From Methylococcaceae bacterium (GTDB lineage Bacteria > Pseudomonadota > Gammaproteobacteria > Methylococcales > Methylomonadaceae), in the NCBI GenBank assembly GCA_030693065.1, contig JAUYBL010000002.1, positions 1 through 64,000 of the forward strand: DNA of 64,000 nt, in the 5' to 3' direction. The notes under the pieces are model-generated. The model did not search any database, was not told the origin of the DNA, and worked only from the letters and a program-made list of their open reading frames with translations. A program made the translations under genes and the position numbers. This document shows positions 1 through 9,462 of this stretch, piece after piece (position 1 is the stretch's first letter; every line of letters starts with the position of its first letter).

Positions 1-504
1 GGCGCCGGCATGGTTCATCGCTTCAAAGGCCATACCACCGGTGATGCTGCCATCGCCGATAATGGCGACCATTTGTTTGTCTTCGCCTTTTAATGACGAG
101 GCAATCGCCATACCCAAGGCGGCACTGATGGAGGTACTGGATTGACCAACGCCAAACGCATCGTATTCGCTCTCGGCACGACTAGGGAACGCCGACACGC
201 CATCTTTGGTACGGATGGTAGTCATGCGCTCTTTGCGGCCGGTTAAAATCTTATGCGGATAGGCTTGATGACCGACATCCCAAACCAACTGATCAGACGG
301 CGTATCGAACACGTAATGCAAGGCGATGGTTAATTCCACCGTGCCCAACCCGGCCGCAAAATGCCCCCCGGAAATACTTACCGTGTGCGTCAGATACTCC
401 CGCAACTCCTGAGCTAAGGGCTTGAGCTGGTCTTTGCTTAGCTTGCGTAGGTCGGCGGGGGTATGAATGTCTTGCAACAGCGGGTATTTCGATAATGTAT
501 TCAT
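1..504 (-). CDS. dxs: 1-deoxy-D-xylulose-5-phosphate synthase, N-terminal part (cut by window start)
   Basis: The first enzyme of the MEP isoprenoid pathway: it condenses pyruvate and glyceraldehyde-3-phosphate with thiamine diphosphate. Only the first 168 codons lie in the window. The protein starts [11 protein letters not shown] at the ATG at 504. The family motifs GHQAYPHK and [18 protein letters not shown] (ThDP/Mg binding) are visible and intact. The start codon lies 1 nt past the copD stop, so dxs is probably translationally coupled as the last known gene of the squalene-hopanoid-copper run. The position makes sense, because hopanoid synthesis draws on C5 isoprenoid units. The identification is secure; the C-terminal two thirds cannot be judged. 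Confidence 0.97.
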   Translation of the reverse strand, partial: MNTLSKYPLLQDIHTPADLRKLSKDQLKPLAQELREYLTHTVSISGGHFAAGLGTVELTIALHYVFDTPSDQLVWDVGHQAYPHKILTGRKERMTTIRTKDGVSAFPSRAESEYDAFGVGQSSTSISAALGMAIASSLKGEDKQMVAIIGDGSITGGMAFEAMNHAGA

Positions 505-505
505 A

Positions 506-2182
506 TCAGTACAAGGGTTCGAGATAGAACATTAGAATAAGGCCCATCTGAAACAAGGCAAAAACAGAAATAAATCCGGCAATATCTTTGCCTGGACTAT
601 CCAGTTTTAACTCTAGCCAGCGGCCACAAGACAAAATTAATGCAAAAATACCCATGCTGGTGTGGCCGACTTGAATTAAAAACGCGCTTTTTGCTTGAAA
701 CCCAACGTGCGAATGGGTTAATAGCATCAAGCCGCCAAACGCAGCCAGTATTGGAAACACATAAGGTAATTTGCTATCAGGGTTCTTTGTTACGCGTGCG
801 GCCAATTCCATAAAGCCAAGCACAAGCACTAATAAGGTGGCGATACGGTGCTGCAGCACTTCACCATTATTAAAGGTACTTTCCCAGAAACCGATGGGAC
901 CCAATGGCCAGGTTTCGGCATCACTGCGGAAAAATAAAAATATTCCTAAACAGACAAAACCCAAGGGCCAATATTTGGTGAGATGGACGTATTTATCAAT
1001 AGCTGACAATGGTGCAGGTAGATATTTTACGTATGAAACCATCGCAAAGATGCTCATCACCGTTAAGAATATGCCCGCAATATTATGGTTATAGTTTGAC
1101 CATTCAGTCGCTGCCATCGAAGGCGTTTGGCCAATAATAGCGACCCGTCCGGCCTCACCAGCAATTAAGTCTGTGTGAGTGGGAGAACTGGTTCTAGGGA
1201 AGCGCGGCGTGAAGGTGTCTAGCACTTCTTGCCAGCTTGCGGTTAGATCAGGAATATCGATAGCGGGTGGTTGTGACGCGAGACTAGCGGCGGTAAATAG
1301 CAGGATGACTAATACTAAAGTTTCTGCCTGTACATAATAGGGCACGCGATTTTTTAACGCGTAATCGTTACCGTAACCAACAAATTGCAAAACCGCAGAC
1401 CGGTTAAGCCAAGCAAAACCTAATGCGAGAGATAACAACACCACTTTTACCATCAATAAATTACCGTAACCGGTACCGATCAGGCCATTCCAGCTATCAA
1501 TATATTGTAAGGAAATAGGTAAGCCGGACAGCAATATTAGGCCGACTGAAATGATCCCGAAAATGGAAAATCGCCTCAATAATAATGGCCATGATTGCTC
1601 TGGCACTTTATTGTCGCGCTGCAATAGCCAAACATTGACCAGCTGAAATATACCGCCAACCCAAGCAGCAGCAGCCAATTGATGTATAACCGTAAGAGAC
1701 ATTAACAAAATACGATTGTCAAAACGGCCAGCGGCATGAACTAACCATGCGCCGGAAATGATCATTGGTAAGGCAACCAATCCCGCAGTGAGCCAATGTT
1801 GTTTGGAAAACGGATGTTTGCTCAAGATGTAGTAGCAATAGCCTGCCATCAACGCTGTTAAAAAAGCGCGCACCATTCCGCCTATAAATTGGGTGGTCTC
1901 GGCAAACTCAGGGAAAGGCCAACGCTCAAGTACGGCGACCATCAACCAGATCTTAAGGACTATTTTGAACAGTTGAGCTGCGACTAGCCAAAAACCGCCT
2001 TTGTAAATTAAAGCAACGGTTTTTTGTAACAGCGCATTATTTAAGGGTGAGTTTGATGTACCGGCATTTTCCCAAGGTCGAAGTAAAAATAGCCCCCAGA
2101 ACAAGCCACCGATTGCCAAGCAAAAGCAAATCAGGTCAAAGCCGCCAATCAAAGAATCTAAAAAATCAGCAATACCAGCCAT
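506..2182 (-). CDS. copD: CopD-family copper transport/resistance membrane protein
   Basis: A 558-residue polytopic inner-membrane protein with many hydrophobic helices. The central part, near residues 160-300, has the CopD look, including a helix containing [15 protein letters not shown] with conserved His and Trp. The C-terminal region adds further helices rich in His, for example [12 protein letters not shown]. CopD works with periplasmic CopC to move copper across the inner membrane. It starts 8 nt after the copC stop and ends 1 nt before dxs, so copC-copD-dxs look co-transcribed with the hopanoid genes upstream. It is longer than minimal CopD proteins (about 300 residues) because of the extra C-terminal membrane region. 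Family call firm; direction of transport is not shown by sequence. Confidence 0.88.
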   Translation of the reverse strand: MAGIADFLDSLIGGFDLICFCLAIGGLFWGLFLLRPWENAGTSNSPLNNALLQKTVALIYKGGFWLVAAQLFKIVLKIWLMVAVLERWPFPEFAETTQFIGGMVRAFLTALMAGYCYYILSKHPFSKQHWLTAGLVALPMIISGAWLVHAAGRFDNRILLMSLTVIHQLAAAAWVGGIFQLVNVWLLQRDNKVPEQSWPLLLRRFSIFGIISVGLILLSGLPISLQYIDSWNGLIGTGYGNLLMVKVVLLSLALGFAWLNRSAVLQFVGYGNDYALKNRVPYYVQAETLVLVILLFTAASLASQPPAIDIPDLTASWQEVLDTFTPRFPRTSSPTHTDLIAGEAGRVAIIGQTPSMAATEWSNYNHNIAGIFLTVMSIFAMVSYVKYLPAPLSAIDKYVHLTKYWPLGFVCLGIFLFFRSDAETWPLGPIGFWESTFNNGEVLQHRIATLLVLVLGFMELAARVTKNPDSKLPYVFPILAAFGGLMLLTHSHVGFQAKSAFLIQVGHTSMGIFALILSCGRWLELKLDSPGKDIAGFISVFALFQMGLILMFYLEPLY

Positions 2183-2190
2183 TTGGAACC

Positions 2191-2550
2191 TTAATGAGAA
2201 ACTTTAAAACGAATAATATCTTCGGTTAAATGCCCGTCAGCCGCGAACACTTTAAATCTGAGCGCGTAATCTCCAGCCTCCAAGGCAGGAATATGAATAA
2301 TAATCTGACCCTGTTTCTTGCCGTTGGTTACTTCAAGCAATTCGTGTTTATCACCTTTGCGAACTAGAAATACTTGGGATAGACCTAATTCAATTTTAGA
2401 ATTGAAACTAAGTTCCACCTGATCGGGTTTGTTGGCATGAATCGGGGTTATTTTCAACGAGTAGTCTGTGATGACCGCATGCGCATAAAGGTTATGCGTT
2501 TGTGCCAGCAGCATTAATAGTAATATTGAAGAGAATATTTTTTTCATCAT
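2191..2550 (-). CDS. copC: CopC-family periplasmic copper-binding protein
   Basis: About 119 residues. The frame is open further upstream into hpnO, but the ATG at 2550 gives a clean signal peptide (MMKKIFSSILLLMLLAQ), so I chose that start; it lies 11 nt after the hpnO stop. Predicted cleavage leaves mature HAVITDYS. An N-terminal His combined with the later DGH motif is the histidine-brace type Cu(II) site known from CopC proteins. The remainder is a single beta-sandwich domain of the usual length. It is paired with copD. I see no Met-rich Cu(I) motif, so a Cu(II)-only site is my inference. Confidence 0.9.
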   Translation of the reverse strand: MMKKIFSSILLLMLLAQTHNLYAHAVITDYSLKITPIHANKPDQVELSFNSKIELGLSQVFLVRKGDKHELLEVTNGKKQGQIIIHIPALEAGDYALRFKVFAADGHLTEDIIRFKVSH

Positions 2551-2561
2551 AATGTCTCGCT

Positions 2562-3953
2562 TTAACCGCCTCTTTTGCCTTTTAAAGCATGTCCAGCAAG
2601 ATTTTTGCCTAAATCCCAAATGGAGCCGGGTATTTGATGTGTATCGGCGATGGCTTTGTCAAACGCACTGACGATATGGTCGCGATCTTTTGTGGTCAGG
2701 TTTAACGGTGGTAACAACTTGACGACATTCATGCCGTGTCCTGCAACTTGGGTCAAAATATGATGTTCCTTGAACAAAGGAATGGTGATCATTTGACAGA
2801 ATAGGCCTTTGTTTGCTGCTTCCAGCATAGCCCAGGCAGCTTTTAGAGTAAGGCTTTTAGGCGACTGAAATTCGATGGCAATCATCATGCCTAGGCCGCG
2901 TGCTTCTTTTAAGAATTCATATTTGCCGGAAAGTGCATTTAAACTATTGATGATGTCAGTGCCGACTTTGGCGCTGTTTTCAACCAGTTTTTCGGCTTCC
3001 ATGACATGCAACGTGGCAAGACCTGCCGCCATCGCCATATTGTTTTTGGCGAAAGTAGAACCATGTACTACGGCTCTATCCATACGGTTGTAGACGGTAT
3101 CCATGATTTTTTGAGTCATTGCTACGGCGCCTACCGGGACGAAGCCGCCCGACAATGCTTTGGCCATGCAAATCATATCTGGTTGAACGTTCCAGTGATC
3201 AATAGCCCAGAATTTTCCAGTACGGCCAATGCCAGTTTGCACTTCGTCGGCGACAAATAAGGTGCCGTATTTTTTACAGAGACGTTCTACTTCCGGCAAA
3301 TAATTATCGTCAGGGATATTGACGCCTTTGCCTTGCACTGGTTCGACGATAAAAGCGGCCACATCCTTACCGCTAAGCGCTTTTTCTAGGGCATCCAGGT
3401 CATTAAACGGCACTGAGATACAGCCCGGCAGCAAGGGGCCGAAGCCTTCACGGAATATTTCTTCGCCCACTAAGGACAGTGCTCCCATGGTTAGGCCATG
3501 ATAGCCATGATCACAAAAGACAATTTTTTCGCGTTTAGTGGTGTATCGGGCAAATTTGATCGCGGCTTCAACAGCTTCTGTACCAGAGTTACAGAAGAAA
3601 ATTTTGTTGAGATTGTCAGGCATGGTTTTGAGAATTTCTCTGCCTAAAAGGCCACTGAGTACTGATACATCCAGCTGTACTAAATTGGGCAGTTCGAGCG
3701 TCAAGGTTTCTTTAAGCGCACTAATGACTGTTGGGTGGTTTCTGCCGATGGCGAATACGCCAAAACCACTGAGCAAATCCAGGTATTCCGTACCGTCTTG
3801 ATCGTATAAATACTGTCCGATAGCTTTTTTGTAATGGCGATCATAGCCAATAGTCTTCAATACTCTGACTAATTGGTTATTTAAATATTGCTCGTAAAGA
3901 TCAAACTTGTCGGTGCTGTGTTGCGCTAAAAGTTCACTGATACTGAAAGTCAT
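2562..3953 (-). CDS. hpnO: Class III aminotransferase, HpnO type (aminobacteriohopanetriol formation)
   Basis: 463 residues, PLP-dependent fold type I class III aminotransferase. Visible motifs are the PLP phosphate-binding CNSGTEAVEAAIKFAR, the aspartate segment LFVADEVQTGIGRTG, and the Schiff-base lysine in CMAKALSGG. The start at 3953 has a GAGG ribosome-binding sequence 5 nt upstream. In hopanoid producers HpnO aminates the hopanoid side chain (bacteriohopane to 35-aminobacteriohopane polyols, abundant in methanotrophs). The general family also contains ornithine/acetylornithine transaminases, but its place between hpnG and copC makes HpnO the best call. It is separated from hpnG by 68 nt and is followed by copC after 11 nt. 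Confidence 0.87.
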   Translation of the reverse strand: MTFSISELLAQHSTDKFDLYEQYLNNQLVRVLKTIGYDRHYKKAIGQYLYDQDGTEYLDLLSGFGVFAIGRNHPTVISALKETLTLELPNLVQLDVSVLSGLLGREILKTMPDNLNKIFFCNSGTEAVEAAIKFARYTTKREKIVFCDHGYHGLTMGALSLVGEEIFREGFGPLLPGCISVPFNDLDALEKALSGKDVAAFIVEPVQGKGVNIPDDNYLPEVERLCKKYGTLFVADEVQTGIGRTGKFWAIDHWNVQPDMICMAKALSGGFVPVGAVAMTQKIMDTVYNRMDRAVVHGSTFAKNNMAMAAGLATLHVMEAEKLVENSAKVGTDIINSLNALSGKYEFLKEARGLGMMIAIEFQSPKSLTLKAAWAMLEAANKGLFCQMITIPLFKEHHILTQVAGHGMNVVKLLPPLNLTTKDRDHIVSAFDKAIADTHQIPGSIWDLGKNLAGHALKGKRGG

Positions 3954-4021
3954 ATGTACCTCGTAGGAGTTTTGCTATCTTTCCTGACCAATCCGGTCGG
4001 GAGTTTAAAATTTAATAATTA

Positions 4022-4744
4022 TTAGGTTGAGCTTGGTTGTGTATAGCTAACTATCTTATCCAGATGTTTGGCAACTTGTTTTAAGGTGTTTTTGGCAGCT
4101 TGAAAATGCAAGCCTAGCTTGATCAATCCAGGTATTTCATTAGGGTGGCAAAGGATAAATAGCAATAATTTGCTTAGATCAATATCACCTTGTTTGTTAA
4201 GAGCTGCGCTTATCGCTTTTGGTAAATCCATGCTGGTAGGGTCGGCAATGGCACGTATCGCCAGGAAAGGTATTTGATAATGCATTGCAACTTTCGCAAC
4301 GGCAATACTTTCCATGTCTACAGCGATTGCTCCTGTTTTTTTGTGCAGTTGGCTTTTTTCGTTACCGGATGCAACTAACGTTTTACTTTCCGCGAGCCCG
4401 CCAGATTGAATGGTCAGATGTTGCTGAAGTGTTTGCTGCGAAGATTTAAGCCACTGTCGGTCAGTTGCAAGCAACGCTTGATTTTCATCAATTAACTGCG
4501 TAGCCAGAACTAAATTACCGGGCTGAAGCATTGTGTCAAGAGCAGCTGCGCAGCCCCAACTGATGAGTTTTTCGGCGCCCTGGTTAACGAGTAGCTCTGC
4601 AGCAAGCCTTGCGTTTTCTGGTCCTGTGCCGGAATAGGCCACAACTTTGTCATCAGCAATAAAAAGACAGCACCCTTTAACAATTTTTTTTGCTGTTAGG
4701 GTGCTAAGTTCTTCTGGTAAGGCGACAACAAAACCGGTGATCAC
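4022..4744 (-). CDS. hpnG: Adenosylhopane nucleosidase/phosphorylase HpnG
   Basis: A nucleoside phosphorylase-fold protein of about 240 residues. HpnG removes adenine from adenosylhopane, made by HpnH, to give ribosylhopane. Visible features are the N-terminal VVALPEEL, the central ISWGCAAALD (phosphate/ribose region) and AIAVDMESIAVAKVA, the conserved ME nucleoside-binding segment of this fold. I prefer the GTG at 4744, which overlaps the shc stop as GTGA and yields M-ITGFVVALPEEL, the usual short N-terminus. An in-frame ATG at 4783 would add 13 residues and a longer overlap. Translational coupling to shc is therefore likely. The last 60 residues are helical and less conserved. Confidence 0.88.
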   Translation of the reverse strand: MITGFVVALPEELSTLTAKKIVKGCCLFIADDKVVAYSGTGPENARLAAELLVNQGAEKLISWGCAAALDTMLQPGNLVLATQLIDENQALLATDRQWLKSSQQTLQQHLTIQSGGLAESKTLVASGNEKSQLHKKTGAIAVDMESIAVAKVAMHYQIPFLAIRAIADPTSMDLPKAISAALNKQGDIDLSKLLLFILCHPNEIPGLIKLGLHFQAAKNTLKQVAKHLDKIVSYTQPSST

Positions 4745-6693
4745 GCTTTGTTTAGCTCGTTTCGGTATCTTGCCAACGCCCACAGCGGGAAGAATTTATC
4801 GTAGCCGTGATACTTAAGGTAGAAAACCTTAGGAAAGCCTGGGGCGGTAAAGCAGGGGTCATTCCAAACGCCGTCTGCTTGTTGTTTGTGTAGAATGAAG
4901 TCCACACCAGCTTTTACTTCAGGGCTATGGACATGACCTGCAGCCATTAAGCCTAAAATTGCCCATGCGGTATGGAATGCGGTGCTGAATTTGTATTTTC
5001 CGGCAAAGCTGGCATCGTGATAGCTATAGTTGTCTTCCCCCCAGCCGCCATCTTCTCGCTGAACGCTTTTTAACCAAGCAACAGCTTTGGTGTACATCGG
5101 ATCGTCTTTTGGTACGCTGGTTTGTTCCAGGCCCAATAATGCAGACCAGGTGCCGTAAATATAATTAGTGCCCCAGCGTCCAAACCATGAACCATCGACT
5201 TCTTGTTCGCTACGTAAGTAAGCGATAGTGCGCTCCAACGCTGGCAGGTATTCATCATGGTCTTTAGCTACGCGGGCCATCAGCATCGCACAACGGGCGC
5301 TGACATCTGCAGTTGGCGGATCTAGTAATGCACCATGATCGGCAAAAGGAATTTCGTTAAGGTAGTACGAGGTATTATCAACATCAAAGGCGCCATAGCC
5401 GCCGTTTTTAGACTGCATACCTACAATCCAGCGCGTTGCACGATGAATAGATTCATCTAAGTTGGATATATTGGAATCAGCCATTGCAAAGCCAACAACA
5501 GCGGTATCGTCGACATCAGGATAATGCGGGTTGGCAAATTGAAATGCCCAGCCACCACCTTCAAGTGTGGGTTTGGAAATGCGCCAGTCTCCAGGCTCGT
5601 CTGATAGCTGCACGCTTTTCAACCAGTCATAAGCGCGAGTTAAATTGTTGGCGTTGCCGACTTTGTCAGCTTCTTGTAATGCCAAAGCAGCTAAGGCTGT
5701 ATCCCAAACCGGGGATAAACAAGGCTGGCAATAGGCATCATCTTCGTTAATAACGAGCAGCTTATCAATAGCTTTACGCGCAGTAACAACGTGAGGATGA
5801 TCTTTAGGGAAACCAATTAACAACATGGCTTGATAGGCGGCGATCATTGCCGGGCAAATGCCACCTAAACCATCTTCACCATTTAATCGCTCAACAAACC
5901 AGTCCCTGGCTTTATCAAGCGCTAAATTACGCATTTTTGTGGGAATTAACGGTTCTGTGACGCGACCCAAAAAATCCAAACCAAGAAATATTTTGTTTAG
6001 TACTGTTCTTTCAGGAAAATAATGTTGTTCCTCATCTGGGTGAGTAAGAAATATTTCCAGAACGTTCACTTTGCTGGGATTTTTAGCAGTGGCTTTAAGT
6101 GTGCAAAGGATAAATAAAGGCACCATGACAGTTCTTGACCAATATGACACTTTGTCTAAATGGAATGGAAACCACTTGGGCAGCAACATGATCTCAACAG
6201 GAATATATGGAACCCCACGCCAAGGTATTTGCTCAAACATAGCTAAAGCAATACGGGTAAACACATTAGCTTTGGCCGCGCCGCCTTGGCTGAGAATAAA
6301 TTCTCTAAGCTTGACCATGTGCGGAGCATCAATTGCATCGCCCGCCAATTTTAAGGCGTAGTAAGTCTTGACACTGCCGCTGATGTCGCCATGTCCACCC
6401 GTATAAAAAGCATAACTGCCATCTTCAGATTGGCGTGAACGCAAATAATTGGCGATTTTAGCCTGCAGAGGCAGATCAACATCACCCAGGTAATGCATCA
6501 TCAGAATGTATTCTGATGGTATTGTGCAATCTGCTTCCAGCTCAAATACCCAGAAGCCGTCTTTATCTTGCAAGCTGAGTAATTTGTCTTGAGCCTTACT
6601 AATGGCTTGATTCAGTTCTGCCATAGCTGTTTTGCTAGTGCCTGAGGAGTATGAAGAAGTATTGGTGATTTCGGTATGAGCTTCGTTAAACAT
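4741..6693 (-). CDS. shc: Squalene-hopene cyclase
   Basis: About 650 residues. It cyclises squalene to hopene/hopanol at the membrane. The catalytic DVDDTA (DxDD, proton donor) lies near residue 393. Several QW repeats are readable, such as QSKNGGYGAFD, QEVDGSWFG, QREDGGWGED and QQADGVWND. I chose the ATG at 6693, which follows an AGGA ribosome-binding site by 7 nt and overlaps the end of the squalene synthase gene by 8 nt. A start at 6747 would lie well inside that gene. It feeds hpnG/hpnO downstream and hpnH divergently. Length and motifs are those of an active bacterial enzyme. Confidence 0.97.
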   Translation of the reverse strand: MFNEAHTEITNTSSYSSGTSKTAMAELNQAISKAQDKLLSLQDKDGFWVFELEADCTIPSEYILMMHYLGDVDLPLQAKIANYLRSRQSEDGSYAFYTGGHGDISGSVKTYYALKLAGDAIDAPHMVKLREFILSQGGAAKANVFTRIALAMFEQIPWRGVPYIPVEIMLLPKWFPFHLDKVSYWSRTVMVPLFILCTLKATAKNPSKVNVLEIFLTHPDEEQHYFPERTVLNKIFLGLDFLGRVTEPLIPTKMRNLALDKARDWFVERLNGEDGLGGICPAMIAAYQAMLLIGFPKDHPHVVTARKAIDKLLVINEDDAYCQPCLSPVWDTALAALALQEADKVGNANNLTRAYDWLKSVQLSDEPGDWRISKPTLEGGGWAFQFANPHYPDVDDTAVVGFAMADSNISNLDESIHRATRWIVGMQSKNGGYGAFDVDNTSYYLNEIPFADHGALLDPPTADVSARCAMLMARVAKDHDEYLPALERTIAYLRSEQEVDGSWFGRWGTNYIYGTWSALLGLEQTSVPKDDPMYTKAVAWLKSVQREDGGWGEDNYSYHDASFAGKYKFSTAFHTAWAILGLMAAGHVHSPEVKAGVDFILHKQQADGVWNDPCFTAPGFPKVFYLKYHGYDKFFPLWALARYRNELNKA

Positions 6694-7849
6694 GGTTCGT
6701 CCTCTGTGTCTGGCTATCAGTTGATGACAGCGTACCCTCGGGGGCATCTATATCCGTTGGGTTACAAGTGGAAGTTGGCAGTTGATATGTCCAGTCAGGA
6801 GTCTTCAATTCTCGGCTGACTGTATTGAATAAAAAGCTGAGCATGAAATTGCTGCGGCCTATTAAGCGTGTGGCAATAATGGTTGCTTTGACACTTTTGC
6901 GAGAAATTTTGACTTGATCTGAATCGTTAAAATGCAGATTTTGTTTAATTTTTTTCAACGTCAATACTGCCATACCAAGCGCCCAGAGGCAGAAATTACG
7001 CATGCCGGTTTCATTGCTAGGTAGTAATTGCGTATAAACCAACGCATTATGAAGATGCTCGTGAGCAATGCTAATTAAGTGCTCCAGACCTGTTCTGAAG
7101 TTTTCATCGTTGGTTTCAGGAGTGAGTGTTTTAAGATCAAACCCGACTTCGGTGAAAATATCTTGTGGCAACCAGCACACGCCGCGTTGAGCGTCATCCC
7201 AAATATCTTTAAGAATGTTAGTCATTTGTAAGCCCTGACCAAATGACACCGAAAGCTTGAGCAGCTGATCACGATGTTGGTCAATTTCTGGCGAGTAGTG
7301 ACAAAATAATTTGGCCAACATTTCACCGACACAGCCGGCAACGTAATAGCAATAACGATCCATGTCAGCTAGTGTCGGCAAGCCAGCGCTTAAGTCTTGC
7401 GCTTGGAATATAGGCATGCCTTGCGCCATGGTTTCCACGCAGGTTGCCAAGGCTTCAACTTGTGCCGGGTCGAATTTGTGAGTTATTTCAATGACCCGAG
7501 GCAATACATGAATCAGAGTGTGTTCGGCTGGAATGGTTTGCACTGATAGTAATGGTGCCAGTTCAACTGCAAACGGCTCGGAGTTAACGCCTGTTTTAAC
7601 AACATTGATGAACTCTGAGCAAAAGTACCTTTTTTGCTCTGGGGAAAGAGAAACTTCATCTTCGATTGTGTCAACTATTCGGCATAACAGGTACGCATTG
7701 GCAACTGCACCGTATAACTCATTCGGTAACTGCGGGATAGTTAGAGCAAATGTTCTGGATACGCCTTCAAGAAGCAGCGCTTGAAAGTCATCATCCGATA
7801 ATTTGCTCAGTGATTTTGGGTTATCCAGAGAAACTTGAGTTCCGTTCAT
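6686..7849 (-). CDS. sqs: Squalene synthase (squalene/phytoene synthase family)
   Basis: About 387 residues. It condenses two farnesyl diphosphates head to head. Both aspartate-rich motifs are present: DTIEDE near residue 60 and NILKDIWDD near residue 215, along with the substrate segment GVSRTFALTIP. Its length, and the absence of adjacent hpnC/hpnE genes, suggest a single-enzyme squalene synthase as used by some methanotrophs, rather than the three-protein HpnCDE route; HpnD-like activity cannot be excluded. The ATG at 7849 is preferred; a TTG at 7867 would add six residues, and neither has a strong ribosome-binding site. First gene of the minus-strand run. Confidence 0.88.
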   Translation of the reverse strand: MNGTQVSLDNPKSLSKLSDDDFQALLLEGVSRTFALTIPQLPNELYGAVANAYLLCRIVDTIEDEVSLSPEQKRYFCSEFINVVKTGVNSEPFAVELAPLLSVQTIPAEHTLIHVLPRVIEITHKFDPAQVEALATCVETMAQGMPIFQAQDLSAGLPTLADMDRYCYYVAGCVGEMLAKLFCHYSPEIDQHRDQLLKLSVSFGQGLQMTNILKDIWDDAQRGVCWLPQDIFTEVGFDLKTLTPETNDENFRTGLEHLISIAHEHLHNALVYTQLLPSNETGMRNFCLWALGMAVLTLKKIKQNLHFNDSDQVKISRKSVKATIIATRLIGRSNFMLSFLFNTVSRELKTPDWTYQLPTSTCNPTDIDAPEGTLSSTDSQTQRTNHV

Positions 7850-8301
7850 GGTGTGTTTGATGATCAAATATTAAGCATGACAAGTCAGATATGGCGGCAA
7901 TCATAGCTTGTTTGTTGGTATTTTGCAAAGCAATGTTGTTTTGTTGCGAATGTGCACAGGCTCTTATGATAGAAAACAAATATTACACTTAAAAACAATG
8001 GGTTATAAAATACTTCGTTGCGTGGAAAGTATATAAATCAGGTGATTTTGTGGCTTAATAAGAACAAAATACGGCAAAGACTGGAGTGCAAATTAAAAAG
8101 ATAGTATTCTAGTAGGCAATTGGTAAGCGCTTGTATTATATAGTTGCTTAGTGTCAATTTTAAATCAACAGCTGCTACTGCTTAAATTAATCGATTGGTA
8201 GTTGTTGTTTTATTGCTACACATGTTTCATACATCACGTTACCGCTCCAGGTTGTCTGTCGCGATTGGTGATCATTTTTTTTAGTTTTGGAGGGTTTGCT
8301 T
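7850..8301. promoter_or_regulatory. Divergent intergenic region between sqs and hpnH
   Basis: About 450 AT-rich bases between the two divergent hopanoid transcripts, so it must carry promoters for both. I see no convincing ORF, RNA gene or clear repressor palindrome. The only well-defined element is the GGAGG ribosome-binding site at 8289-8293, 8 nt before the hpnH GTG. Its length is larger than a bare promoter pair needs, so an upstream regulator site or small RNA is possible but not shown. Confidence 0.5.
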
Positions 8302-9411
8302 GTGGGAGTTCCTTTACGTCAACAGTTGGCTGTAGGTAGTTATTTAATTAAACAAAAACTGAAAGGTGCCAAAAAATATCCTTTGGTTCTGATGCTTGAG
8401 CCTTTGTTTCGCTGCAATCTGGCATGCGCCGGTTGCGGCAAGATCGACTATCCCGATGATATTCTCGACAAACGCTTATCTTTTGAAGAGTGCATGCAAG
8501 CAGTGGATGAGTGCGAAGCGCCCATGGTCTCTATTCCCGGCGGTGAACCTTTAATCCACAAAGAAATGCCGCAAATAGTTGAAGGTTTAATTGCACGTAA
8601 AAAGTTTGTCTATCTATGCACAAATGCGTTGCTTTTGAAAAAACGTATTGATGATTACAAACCATCGCCATACTTAACTTTTTCAATTCATCTTGATGGT
8701 ATGCAAGAAAGACACGACGCTTCTGTGTGTCAAGATGGTGTATTTGATCGCGCTGTTGAGGCTATCAAATTAGCGTTAAGCAAAGGTTTTCGCGTTACCG
8801 TAAATTGCACCTTATTTCAAGGTGAAAACGCCAAAGAAGTAGGCGAGTTTTTGGATTACGTGACGGAGTTAGGTGTTGAAGGTGTCACTATCGCGCCAGG
8901 TTTTAGTTACGAACATGCACCGAATCAAGATGTGTTCATTAAAGGCAAAGATATTAAGGATTTGTTCCGAGGTATTTTCAAGATTGGCAAACAACGTAAA
9001 TGGAAATTGAACCATTCCACCTTGTATCTTGATTTTCTGGCCGGCAATCAAAACTATAACTGTACGCCGTGGGGTAACCCGACACGTAACGTATTTGGCT
9101 GGCAAAAACCCTGTTACCTGTTGGCAGATGAAGGCTATGCATCAACTTTTCAGGAATTATTGGACACTACGCCTTGGGAAAACTACGGTACTGTTAATAA
9201 TCCTAAATGTGCAAGCTGTATGGCGCATTGCGGCTATGAAGCAACCGCAGTTGAAGACATGTTAAAACACCCGTTGAAAGCATTGCTGACTTCTATAAAA
9301 GGCCCAAGAACAGAAGGCGAAATGGTACCAGAGCCTACACCAACTTATATTGCTGATAAGCCAACATCAAGCATTGCAGGCATACCTATTCGCGTGGAAA
9401 TTGCCGAGTAA
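8302..9411 (+). CDS. hpnH: Radical SAM adenosylhopane synthase HpnH
   Basis: About 369 residues. HpnH adds the 5'-deoxyadenosyl group of SAM to diploptene to give adenosylhopane, the first step of C35 hopanoid side-chain building. The radical-SAM cluster motif CNLACAGC (CxxxCxxC) is near residue 40. PGGEPL is the SAM-binding GGE motif. A C-terminal SPASM-like cysteine group (PKCASCMAHCGYE) is present. I chose the GTG at 8302 because GGAGG sits 8 nt upstream and the product then starts MGVPLRQQLAVGSYL, as in known HpnH; an in-frame TTG at 8287 would overlap the ribosome-binding site. It is followed by hpnM and mlaA. Confidence 0.96.
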   Translation: MGVPLRQQLAVGSYLIKQKLKGAKKYPLVLMLEPLFRCNLACAGCGKIDYPDDILDKRLSFEECMQAVDECEAPMVSIPGGEPLIHKEMPQIVEGLIARKKFVYLCTNALLLKKRIDDYKPSPYLTFSIHLDGMQERHDASVCQDGVFDRAVEAIKLALSKGFRVTVNCTLFQGENAKEVGEFLDYVTELGVEGVTIAPGFSYEHAPNQDVFIKGKDIKDLFRGIFKIGKQRKWKLNHSTLYLDFLAGNQNYNCTPWGNPTRNVFGWQKPCYLLADEGYASTFQELLDTTPWENYGTVNNPKCASCMAHCGYEATAVEDMLKHPLKALLTSIKGPRTEGEMVPEPTPTYIADKPTSSIAGIPIRVEIAE

Positions 9412-9462
9412 ATTGCTTGCTGTCGTTTTTATGGGTCATGGTTTTTTAATAGGATTTAAAAA

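Noticed and set aside
771-1094. Open frame opposite copD
   Set aside because: Lies antisense within a well-supported gene and has no family-like content or ribosome-binding site.
4744-4783. Longer start for hpnG
   Set aside because: It adds 13 residues not expected for HpnG and enlarges the overlap with shc; the GTG at 4744 gives GTGA coupling.
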